From NCBI RefSeq assembly GCF_008704715.1, contig NZ_CP023689.1, positions 8,990,001-9,054,000 of the forward strand: DNA of 64,000 nucleotides, given 5' to 3'. Positions 17,269-24,404 of this stretch are shown piece after piece (within the stretch, counting starts at the first letter, position 1; each line of letters opens with the position of its first letter). This DNA is from Streptomyces chartreusis. GTDB lineage: Bacteria; Actinomycetota; Actinomycetes; Streptomycetales; Streptomycetaceae. The notes under the pieces were generated by a model. It worked only from the letters and a program-made list of their open reading frames with translations. It searched no databases and was not told where the DNA came from. Position numbers and translations under genes: made by a program.

Positions 17269-18078
17269 ATGACCCGGACCCCCGCGGAACCGCACTCCGT
17301 CCCCGCCGAACTGCGTCCCTACCTCCAGGAGGTCGTCCGCCACGCGCAGGCCGTGTGCGGACGTCACCTGGTGAGCGTCGTCGCCGTCGGCTCCGTCGCG
17401 CTCGGCGACTACCGGCACGGGCGCAGCGACACCGACGTGACGGTCGTCGTGGACGCGCCCCTCCCCGGGCCGACGCTGTCCGACCTCGCCGCCGCACTCA
17501 CGCACCCCGCGCTGCCCTGCCCCGCGACGGGACTGGAACTCGTCGTCTACGACGAGGAGTTCGCGGCCCGCCCGTCCGGCGAGGCCGGCTATCTGATGGA
17601 CCTCAACACCGGGCCGCTGCTGCCGAGCCGGGTCAGTTTCGACCCGGCCGAGTCGCCCGCGTTCTGGTACGTCATCGACCGCTCGGTCGCCCATCGGTCG
17701 GGGCTGCCGCTGTACGGCCGCCCGCCGCGCGAGGTCATCGCCGAGCCCGGACGCGCCGACCTGCTCACCGCCCTGCGCGCCTCGGTCCGAGAGCACAGCG
17801 CCGCCGAGGGACATCTCGCGGACAACCGGGTCCTCAACGGCTGCCGGTCGGTGAACTTCTGCCGCACCGGCCGCTGGCAGGCCAAGCGCAGGGCGGCCCA
17901 GGCGGTCGCTCAGTCCGAGGAGCGATTCCGTCCGCTCATCGCTGCAGCGCTGCGCAGCTACGAACGCCCCCGCACCGACGCGACCGCGCTCCCCGGCACC
18001 GACGTCCAGACCTTCCTGACGTGGGTCGCCGGACGCGTCGACGCGGCCTGCGCGGCCGGGCGGCCGGTGGGCGAGTGA
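17269..18078 (+). CDS. Aminoglycoside-adenylyltransferase-like nucleotidyltransferase
   Basis: A 269-aa protein with the nucleotidyltransferase motif GSVALGDYRHGRSDTDVTVV at about 43-62, giving the G-S and D-x-D metal-binding pattern. The C-terminal helical part resembles the domain that follows in AadA-type enzymes. Relatives adenylylate streptomycin or spectinomycin, but many actinobacterial homologues have no shown substrate. It is a single gene between pyc and the EF-hand gene, and no resistance cassette is nearby. I would treat the antibiotic link as unproven. Confidence 0.72.
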   Translation: MTRTPAEPHSVPAELRPYLQEVVRHAQAVCGRHLVSVVAVGSVALGDYRHGRSDTDVTVVVDAPLPGPTLSDLAAALTHPALPCPATGLELVVYDEEFAARPSGEAGYLMDLNTGPLLPSRVSFDPAESPAFWYVIDRSVAHRSGLPLYGRPPREVIAEPGRADLLTALRASVREHSAAEGHLADNRVLNGCRSVNFCRTGRWQAKRRAAQAVAQSEERFRPLIAAALRSYERPRTDATALPGTDVQTFLTWVAGRVDAACAAGRPVGE

Positions 18079-18102
18079 CCGTGGTCCCGGTGGGCCGGCG
18101 GC

Positions 18103-18357
18103 TCAGGCCCAGCCGAACCGGCGGTCCACCACCGCCGCGAACTCCTCCAGGGTGAGCATCTCGTCCCCGTTCTGGTCGGCGGCGTCGAACAGCGCGGAGG
18201 ACGCGTCCTCGTCCCCCAAGCCCCAGATCGGCAGATCTCCCGCCGCGGCCAGCGACGGCCCCTTCGTCCGCAGGGCGATGATCACCTCAGCGCGCGTCAG
18301 GGTCCCGTTGTGGTCGAGGTCGAGCGCCTCGAACAGCTTCCGGGCCTTGTCACTCAT
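18103..18357 (-). CDS. Small EF-hand calcium-binding protein (84 aa)
   Basis: Two EF-hand loops are visible: DLDHNGTLTRAE (about 13-24) and DQNGDEMLTLEE (about 61-72). Both have acidic residues at positions 1, 3 and 12. It has no signal peptide, so it should act in the cytoplasm as a calcium buffer or sensor. The start at 18357 is chosen for AAGGTGA about 6 nt upstream; an in-frame ATG 54 nt earlier is less likely. Similar calmodulin-like proteins are common in Streptomyces. It follows the siderophore permeases by 73 nt. Confidence 0.8.
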   Translation of the reverse strand: MSDKARKLFEALDLDHNGTLTRAEVIIALRTKGPSLAAAGDLPIWGLGDEDASSALFDAADQNGDEMLTLEEFAAVVDRRFGWA

Positions 18358-18378
18358 CGTGTCACCTTCGTTCCCGTC

Positions 18379-18394
18379 GGCAGGCCGACCTGCC
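18379..18394. terminator. Small hairpin after the siderophore permease operon
   Basis: GGCAGG (18379-18384) and CCTGCC (18389-18394) pair around a CCGA loop. It is 36 nt past the permease stop codon and just before the EF-hand gene. The stem is short, so it may only weaken read-through. Confidence 0.35.
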
Positions 18395-18429
18395 ACCCCG
18401 TTATCAGACAAGAACGCGATTCCGCCCCT

Positions 18430-19512
18430 TCAGGTTCCCTCTCGACCCCGGCGAGTGCGAGCGATCAGCCACATCAGATACGGCGCCCCGACCGCCGCCG
18501 TCAGCACACCCACCGGCAGCTCGACCGGCGCGAACAGACGGCGGGCCAGCAGATCCGCGACGATCACGATCGTGGCGCCGGTCAGGGCCGACGACAGCAG
18601 CGGGATCTGCGCGGTACGGGTCAGCCGATGGGCGATCTGCGGGGCGAGCAGCGCCACGAAGTCGACCGGTCCTGCGGCACCGGTCGCCACGGACGCCAGC
18701 ACCACGCCGAGCGAGGTCAGCCCCAGCCGCACGGGACCGAGCCGCACCCCCAGTGCGGTCGCCGTGCTGTCGTCCAGGGAGACCATCCGCTGGGCGTACG
18801 CGGCCCACACCAGCACCGGCACCAGCACCGCGAGCACCAGGGCGAGCGGCGCGGCCTGGTCGTAGCCCCGGCCGTTGAGCGAACCCGTCAGCCACACCTT
18901 GGCCTGCTGGGCGACCAGATAGTCGCCCTTGGTGAGGAACAGCCGGGTCAGCGAACCCAGCGCGATCGACACCCCGATCCCGACGAGGACGAAACGCGTC
19001 GCGTGCAGACCGCCCCGCCAGGCGAAGACGTACACGAGCGCGGCCGCCGCGAGCCCGCCCACGACCGAGACGTACGGCAGGACGGTGTACGAGGTGAGCC
19101 CGAACGTCATCGCGGTCACCGTCGCCGCACCCGCGCCGTGCGTGACGCCGATGACGTCCGGACTGGCGAGGGAGTTGCGCGCGACGGTCTGCACGAGCGC
19201 GCCCGAGACACCGAACGCGGCACCCACCAGCAGGCCCGTCACCAGCCGGGGCAGCCGCAGCGTGCCGACGACCAGTTCGTCGGGGCTCGGCTGCCCGAGC
19301 AGCACATGGACGACCTCGGTCGGGGAGACGTACGACTCGCCGACGCACAGCGACACCACGGCCGTCACCGCGAGGACGGCGGCCAGCAAGGCCGCGACGG
19401 CACACGCCCTGCGGTGCAGCAGGAAGCTGCCGTCGCCGAAGCGGACGACGGTGTACCCGGCCGGGCGCAGCCGCCGGACGGCGGGCGGGATTCGCTCCAG
19501 GGGCTGTGTCAT
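18430..19512 (-). CDS. Iron-siderophore ABC transporter permease (FecCD family)
   Basis: A 360-aa integral membrane protein with about ten hydrophobic segments and FecCD/BtuC features such as GAAFGVSGALVQTVARNSLASPDVIGV near 95-121. It would form half of the pore for a ferric siderophore. The start overlaps the upstream permease stop (ATGA, 19509-19512), so the two subunits are coupled. The N-terminal 45 residues are an unusually long cytoplasmic extension. No ATPase gene follows; the EF-hand gene is next. Confidence 0.9.
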   Translation of the reverse strand: MTQPLERIPPAVRRLRPAGYTVVRFGDGSFLLHRRACAVAALLAAVLAVTAVVSLCVGESYVSPTEVVHVLLGQPSPDELVVGTLRLPRLVTGLLVGAAFGVSGALVQTVARNSLASPDVIGVTHGAGAATVTAMTFGLTSYTVLPYVSVVGGLAAAALVYVFAWRGGLHATRFVLVGIGVSIALGSLTRLFLTKGDYLVAQQAKVWLTGSLNGRGYDQAAPLALVLAVLVPVLVWAAYAQRMVSLDDSTATALGVRLGPVRLGLTSLGVVLASVATGAAGPVDFVALLAPQIAHRLTRTAQIPLLSSALTGATIVIVADLLARRLFAPVELPVGVLTAAVGAPYLMWLIARTRRGREGT

Positions 19513-20513
19513 GCCGGCACCGTCGCCTTCCTCCGTACCAGCGCGACCAGGAACGGCACGCCGAGCAACGCGGTCATCACCGCCACCGGCACCTCCGACG
19601 GCGCGAAGACGACCCGGCCGAGCACGTCCGACACGAGGATCACCGAGGGACCGAGCAGCGTCGACAGCGCCAGCACCCAGCGGTGGTCGGAACCCACCAG
19701 CGCCCGCGCGATGTGCGGCACGGCCAGCCCGACGAACGCGATCGGACCGGCCGTGGCGACCGCGACACCGGTCAGCACGGTCGCGGCCAGCGCGCCGACG
19801 GCCCGTACCAGCGCGACCCGGTGACCCAGCCCCCGCGCCACGTCGTCGCCGAGCGCCAGGGCGTCAAGACCCCGGGCCACGACGGCCACCAGAAGCAGGC
19901 CCACCAGTAGGAACGGCCAGGTCCGCGCGACGACTTCGCCGTCCCGGCCGGCGATCGAGCCGACGTCCCAGAAGCGGAACTCGTCCAGGGCGCGGGCGTC
20001 GGTCGTGACGATCGCGGAGACCACGGAGGCGATGAACGCGTTCATCGCGGCCCCGGCCAGCGCCAGCTTGACCGGAGAGGCGCCCCCGCGTCCGCTGCCC
20101 GCCACCGCGTACGCGGCCACCGCCGCGAGCCCCGCCCCGGCGAACGCGAACCACACGTACCCGGCGGGCGTGTGCACCCCGAGGAACGCGATGGCGCAGA
20201 CGACGCCCAGCGCGGCGCCCTGGCTGACGCCGAGGACGCCGGGCTCGGCGATCGGATTGCGGGTGATGCCCTGCATGACCACGCCGGCCACCGCGAGGGC
20301 CAGGCCGACCATCACGCCGACGACCGTGCGGGGGACCCGCAGCGCGCGCACGACCTGCGCGTCGTCGCCGGTGCCGTGGCGCAGCAGGGCGTCGTACACC
20401 TCGGCCGGGGCGATCTGCCGGCTGCCCAGGGCGAGGCTGAGCAGGACGGCGAGGAACAGCAGGAGCATGCCCGCGACCGTCCAGGCGATACGGCGCCGGG
20501 TGGCACGGGACAT
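19509..20513 (-). CDS. Iron-siderophore ABC transporter permease (FecCD family)
   Basis: The 334-aa partner permease, with about nine or ten membrane segments and the same FecCD hallmark (AGVVMQGITRNPIAEPGVLGV near 66-86). It lies 63 nt downstream of the binding lipoprotein and overlaps the second permease by 4 nt. Two unequal permeases indicate a heterodimeric pore. The operon is under the iron box at 21654-21672. Confidence 0.9.
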   Translation of the reverse strand: MSRATRRRIAWTVAGMLLLFLAVLLSLALGSRQIAPAEVYDALLRHGTGDDAQVVRALRVPRTVVGVMVGLALAVAGVVMQGITRNPIAEPGVLGVSQGAALGVVCAIAFLGVHTPAGYVWFAFAGAGLAAVAAYAVAGSGRGGASPVKLALAGAAMNAFIASVVSAIVTTDARALDEFRFWDVGSIAGRDGEVVARTWPFLLVGLLLVAVVARGLDALALGDDVARGLGHRVALVRAVGALAATVLTGVAVATAGPIAFVGLAVPHIARALVGSDHRWVLALSTLLGPSVILVSDVLGRVVFAPSEVPVAVMTALLGVPFLVALVRRKATVPA

Positions 20514-20576
20514 GCGGTTCCTCTTGCTGGTTCTCGGACGTGCGGCGAGCCGGTGCGCTCGGGCGAACGGGTGCGG

Positions 20577-21617
20577 CTACCTGGTGAGGTGCTTCTCCAG
20601 GTCCGCGAGGACCTCGTCCGCAGCGGTGACGCCGAGACCCAGGTACCAGGTCTCGTCCGGGACGTCGTACGCGTGCCCGGCCTTGACCGCCTTGAGGTTC
20701 CTCCACAGCGGGTTGCCCTGCGCCCGGGACTTGTCGGTGGCCTTCGCGTCGCCGTACACACCGGTGAAGATGTAGTCGGCGTCGGCCTGGTCGATGTTCT
20801 CGGCGCTGACCTCGGCGGCCAGGTCCTCGATGTCCTGGTTCTTCGGGCGCGGGATGCCGGCGTCCTTGAGGATGGTGCCGATGAACGAGGCGTTGGCGTA
20901 GAGCCGGATCACCCCGTCGGGCAGGTAACGCACCATCGACACGGTCGGCTTGTCGGCGCCGAGCTTGCTGTCGAGCTCCTTGACCTTCGCGTCGTACGCG
21001 GTCAGCTTCGCCTTCGCCTCGGCGGTCCTGTCCAGGGCCGCGGCGTTCAGGAGGTAGTTCTCCTTCCAGGTGAAGCCGGGGCGGATGGAGAAGACGGTGG
21101 GCGCGATCTTCGACAGCTCGTCGTACTTGTCCGCGGCGCGCAGCTGGCTGCCGAGGATCAGGTCCGGCTTGAGTCCGGCGATCGCCTCCAGGTTGAGGTT
21201 GTTGATCGTGCCGATGTTCGCCGGGTTCCCCGCGTCCTCCTTCAGGTAGGACGGCAGCTCGGGGGAGCCCTCCGTCGGCGCGAGGCCGACCGGCTTGATG
21301 CCGAGCGAGACGACGTTGTCGAGCTCGCCGACGTCCAGGACCACGACCCGCTTGGGCTGAGACTTGAGGACCGTCTCGCCCATGGCGTGCTCGATGGTGC
21401 GCGGCCACTGGCCCGGCTTGGCGTCGGTGCCCATCTCGGCCGTCTTCTGCGCGGCCGACGCGAAGTCCTTGCCGCCCTTGGCCACGGCCTTCTTGTCGCC
21501 GGCGGCCGCGGAACCCGCGTTGTCCGAGCCGTCGTCGGAACTGCCGCAGGCCGCGAGGGACAGCGCCGCGGCGACGGCGAGAGCGATGGCGGCCGGGCCG
21601 CGACGCCGGTGAAGCAT
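20577..21617 (-). CDS. Ferric-siderophore-binding lipoprotein (FecB/FhuD-like)
   Basis: A 346-aa substrate-binding protein. The signal peptide ends in the lipobox LAAC, so Cys24 should be lipidated and the protein held on the outer face of the membrane. An Asp/Gly-rich linker follows. The mature part has the TroA/helical-backbone type fold (KRVVVLDVGELDNVVSLGI, AGLKPDLILGS). The start at 21617 has GGGAG 7 nt upstream. It heads the operon with the two permeases. The exact siderophore cannot be told from the sequence. Confidence 0.92.
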   Translation of the reverse strand: MLHRRRGPAAIALAVAAALSLAACGSSDDGSDNAGSAAAGDKKAVAKGGKDFASAAQKTAEMGTDAKPGQWPRTIEHAMGETVLKSQPKRVVVLDVGELDNVVSLGIKPVGLAPTEGSPELPSYLKEDAGNPANIGTINNLNLEAIAGLKPDLILGSQLRAADKYDELSKIAPTVFSIRPGFTWKENYLLNAAALDRTAEAKAKLTAYDAKVKELDSKLGADKPTVSMVRYLPDGVIRLYANASFIGTILKDAGIPRPKNQDIEDLAAEVSAENIDQADADYIFTGVYGDAKATDKSRAQGNPLWRNLKAVKAGHAYDVPDETWYLGLGVTAADEVLADLEKHLTR

Positions 21618-21653
21618 GACAGGGCTCCCTTTTGGTGCACATGGGGTCGGCCG

Positions 21654-21672
21654 TTAGGCCAGCCTCACCTTA
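21654..21672. promoter_or_regulatory. Iron box (DmdR1/IdeR-type operator)
   Basis: TTAGGCCAGCCTCACCTTA matches the 19-bp actinobacterial iron-box consensus TTAGGTTAGGCTAACCTAA at most positions, including both TTAGG-type outer arms. It lies 37 nt upstream of the siderophore-binding lipoprotein start. This predicts repression when iron is plentiful. Confidence 0.85.
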
Positions 21673-21795
21673 TCCGGATCTTCGATGGGCCCTACATGCG
21701 AGTCTGTGTGGTTCCTGTCACGGCCGTGCGATGCGGACGCAGGCGTCCCCGGGGCCGGTGGGCCCGGCGCCGAGGACGCGCCGCGCGCGGGTGGG

Positions 21796-23430
21796 TCAGG
21801 CGAGGGAGCAGGCCGAGTCGTTCAGGGTGAAGGCCGTGGGGCCGGGGTTCGTCCCGCCCTTCGTGGCGGTGAAGCCCAGCGTCACCGAGCCCGCCGGGGC
21901 GATCGTCGCCGTGTACGACGCGGCGGCGACGCTCACTTCGGCGCCGCTCTGCGTCGGCGTGCCGCCCCACAGGTTGCCGACGCGCTGGCTGTCCGGGAAG
22001 GTCCAGCGCAGCGTCCAGCCGTTGATCGCGGAGCTGCCGGTGTTGCGGATGACGATCTCGCCCTGGAAGCCGCCCGGCCACTCGTTGGTGACCCGGTAGG
22101 AGACACCGCACGTCGCCGCCGAACCGCCGGACGCCGTGGTGACCGCCACCGTGCCGGAACGCGGTGACCGGTTGCCGGCGGCGTCGCGGGCGTAGACCGC
22201 GAACGTGTAGGAGGTGGCGGGGGCCAGCCCGGTGACGGTGGCGGAGGTGCCGGCCGTCGTGGTGGCTGCGGTCTCCGAGGTGCCGCTGACACGGACGACG
22301 TCGTAGCCGGTGACACCGGTCGCGTCGGTGGCGGCGGACCAGTTCAGGGTGACGGACGAGGACGTCACGGCGGAGGCGGTCGGGGTTCCGGGTGCGGTCG
22401 GGGGAGTGGTGTCGCCGCCGGAGGAGGAGTAGACGGCGGCCTCCTCGGAGGTGGCGGCGATGCCGTTCGCACCGTTGAAGATCCGCTGCCCCCACGAGGT
22501 CAGCTGGTTCGGGTCGAAGTTCGTGACCATGTCCAGGTACTCGACCCCGCCGCCGTTGCCGCTCCACGACCAGCCGAGGTAGCCGAGCCCCAACTGCCGG
22601 GTGACGGCGAGGATGGTGTCCTCGTCGGGGTCGCCGTCCGAGTGGTTGTGCCCGAACTCGCCCACGACGATGGGGAGTTTCGCCGTGACGAAGCGGTTGA
22701 GATAGTCGCTGATCTCGGCGGCGGTGTCGAAGACGCCGTACATGTGGATGGAGAAGACCGTGTTGGCGTCCGGGTCGGCCGCGAAGACCGAGGCGGCGTT
22801 GTCGCGCATCGTGAACGCCCAGTCCTGACCCCAGTTGGGCGCGTCGACCATGATGGTGTGCCGGAAACCGGCCGACCGCAGCTTCTGGACGGCGGCCTTG
22901 GTGTCCGCCGTCCACGCCGAGTAGTTCGTGTTCCCGTACGGCTCGTTGCCGATGTTGACGATGACGTAGTCCTCCTGGCCGGTCAGTGCGCTCTGCACGC
23001 CGATCCAGTAGTCGGCGGCCCGCGAGAGGGTCACGGCGCCGCTCTGTTCGCCGTAGCCGGTGGTGTCGTGGACCTCCAGGACACAGATGAGCCGGTTCTG
23101 TTTGCACTGGGCGACGACGTTCGACACGTCCGCGGCGTCGTTGCGTGTCCAGCGGTCACCGCTGGAGAGGACCACCCGCACCGTGTTGGCGCCCTTGGCC
23201 TTGATGTGGGCGAGGGAGCTGGCGCGGTCCGGGTACCAGGTGTGGGCGTGGTTGACGCCCCGCATGACGAAGTCGTTCCCGTTCGACTCCAGCAGCCGGC
23301 CGTTCGCGACACGGAAGCCCGGAGGCGCCGCATGGGCGGGGGAACCGAGGGCGAGCAGCGGGAGCAGCAGTCCCAGGAGGGCGGCGGCGACGGTGGCGAG
23401 CCGTGGGACGGCCGGGGTGCGGGATCTCAT
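21796..23430 (-). CDS. Secreted GH5 beta-mannanase with FN3 and CBM2 domains
   Basis: A 544-aa secreted endo-beta-1,4-mannanase. The signal peptide ends near AHA (about 32-34). The GH5 catalytic domain (about 36-345) has the subfamily-8-like start MRGVNHAHTWYP. Acid/base Glu163 is in NIGNEPYGN and nucleophile Glu258 in IVVGEFGH. A fibronectin type III domain (about 350-437) and a cellulose-binding CBM2 (about 443-544, bounded by two Cys) follow. Other GH5 subfamilies are cellulases, but the catalytic domain closely fits streptomycete ManA-type enzymes. The start at 23430 has GGAG 6 nt upstream; an in-frame ATG at 23502 would overlap the CebR-type operator. A CebR-type box controls it. Confidence 0.9.
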   Translation of the reverse strand: MRSRTPAVPRLATVAAALLGLLLPLLALGSPAHAAPPGFRVANGRLLESNGNDFVMRGVNHAHTWYPDRASSLAHIKAKGANTVRVVLSSGDRWTRNDAADVSNVVAQCKQNRLICVLEVHDTTGYGEQSGAVTLSRAADYWIGVQSALTGQEDYVIVNIGNEPYGNTNYSAWTADTKAAVQKLRSAGFRHTIMVDAPNWGQDWAFTMRDNAASVFAADPDANTVFSIHMYGVFDTAAEISDYLNRFVTAKLPIVVGEFGHNHSDGDPDEDTILAVTRQLGLGYLGWSWSGNGGGVEYLDMVTNFDPNQLTSWGQRIFNGANGIAATSEEAAVYSSSGGDTTPPTAPGTPTASAVTSSSVTLNWSAATDATGVTGYDVVRVSGTSETAATTTAGTSATVTGLAPATSYTFAVYARDAAGNRSPRSGTVAVTTASGGSAATCGVSYRVTNEWPGGFQGEIVIRNTGSSAINGWTLRWTFPDSQRVGNLWGGTPTQSGAEVSVAAASYTATIAPAGSVTLGFTATKGGTNPGPTAFTLNDSACSLA

Positions 23431-23487
23431 GGCGGCTCCAGGGGAAGGTATGGGACGAGTGGCTGAAGTTCCCTTTCCTGACGTTAA

Positions 23488-23501
23488 TGGGAGCGCTCCC
23501 A
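23488..23501. promoter_or_regulatory. CebR-type operator upstream of the mannanase gene
   Basis: TGGGAGCGCTCCCA is a perfect 14-bp palindrome identical to the known consensus box of CebR, the LacI-family cello-oligosaccharide sensor of Streptomyces. It lies 58 nt upstream of the mannanase start, between a TTGATG (leftward -35-like, 23507-23512) and AT-rich bases where a -10 would sit. It predicts induction by cellobiose or cellotriose. Confidence 0.88.
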
Positions 23502-23525
23502 TGACCCATCAAGCCATCGTTGTCA

Positions 23526-23537
23526 TTGACGCGTCAA
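23526..23537. promoter_or_regulatory. 12-bp perfect palindrome in the mannanase/cyclase divergent region
   Basis: TTGACGCGTCAA reads the same on both strands. It lies 82 nt before the cyclase start and 25 nt from the CebR-type box. The rightward copy of TTGACG could double as a -35 element. Its regulator is unknown. Confidence 0.45.
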
Positions 23538-23618
23538 GAGGTTCGGCGGCGATACGGGGCGGGAGGGGGCTGTACTGAGATGCTGTCGGTGCGAACACCG
23601 TCCGTTCGAGGAGGCGCC

Positions 23619-24404
23619 ATGCCCGAGCCGTCCGTCCTTGCCGCGCTGGTGTCCGGACTGCGTGGTGGATCGATCGAAGTCGTCGATCTGACGTCACCCT
23701 TGTCGTCGTCGACTCCGGTGATCCAACTGCCGCCCCAGTTCGGCCAGACCGCCGTTTTCGAGCTGGAGGAGATCAGCCGGTACGACGACCGCGGCCCCGC
23801 CTGGTACTGGAACAACTTCCGCAGCGGCGAGCACACCGGCACCCACTTCGACGCCCCGAACCACTGGGTCACCGGCAAGGACCTCGCCGACGTCGCCTCG
23901 GTGCCGGCGCGCGATCTGATCGCGCCCGCCGCCGTGCTGGACTTCACCGCCGAGGCCGCCGAGAACCCCGACTTCCTGGTCGAGATCGACCACGTGAAGG
24001 CATGGGAGGCCGAGAACGGCCCCTTGCCGGACGGCGGTTGGCTGCTGCTGCGCACCGGCTGGGACGCCCGCTCGCACTCCCAGGAGGCGTTCCTCAACGC
24101 CGACGAGAACGGCCCGCACACCCCGGGCCTGTCGCCGCAATGCGCCCGCTGGGTCGCCGAGGAGTCGCCCGTCCTGGGCCTGGGCGTCGAGACGGTGGGC
24201 ACGGACGCAGGCGCCGCGCACTCCTTCGACCCCGCCTTTCCCTGCCACTCCTACCTCATGGGCAGCGACAAGTACGGCCTGACGCAGTTGCAGAACCTGG
24301 CCGCGCTGCCGCCGACCGGTGCCGTCGTCGTCGCGGGGCCCCTGCCGATCGTCACCGGCTCCGGTGCTCCCGCGCGCGTGCTGGCCCTGGTGGAGCGCGG
24401 ATGA
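23619..24404 (+). CDS. Cyclase-family (kynurenine formamidase-like) metal hydrolase
   Basis: A 261-aa protein of the cyclase/KynB superfamily. The signature GEHTGTHFDAPNHW (about 69-82) supplies His and Asp metal ligands. Members hydrolyse amide, lactone or similar cyclic bonds, often in aromatic or polyketide degradation. The ATG at 23619 has GAGGAGG 5 nt upstream. It overlaps the following ThDP enzyme by 4 nt (ATGA), so the pair should act in one pathway, probably ring opening followed by C-C cleavage or decarboxylation. No tryptophan-pathway genes are near, so kynurenine formamidase is not supported. Confidence 0.8.
   Translation: MPEPSVLAALVSGLRGGSIEVVDLTSPLSSSTPVIQLPPQFGQTAVFELEEISRYDDRGPAWYWNNFRSGEHTGTHFDAPNHWVTGKDLADVASVPARDLIAPAAVLDFTAEAAENPDFLVEIDHVKAWEAENGPLPDGGWLLLRTGWDARSHSQEAFLNADENGPHTPGLSPQCARWVAEESPVLGLGVETVGTDAGAAHSFDPAFPCHSYLMGSDKYGLTQLQNLAALPPTGAVVVAGPLPIVTGSGAPARVLALVERG

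Noticed and set aside
17269..18078. Calling the nucleotidyltransferase a streptomycin-resistance gene
   Set aside because: The motif fits AadA-like enzymes, but many homologues have other or unknown substrates and no resistance context is present.
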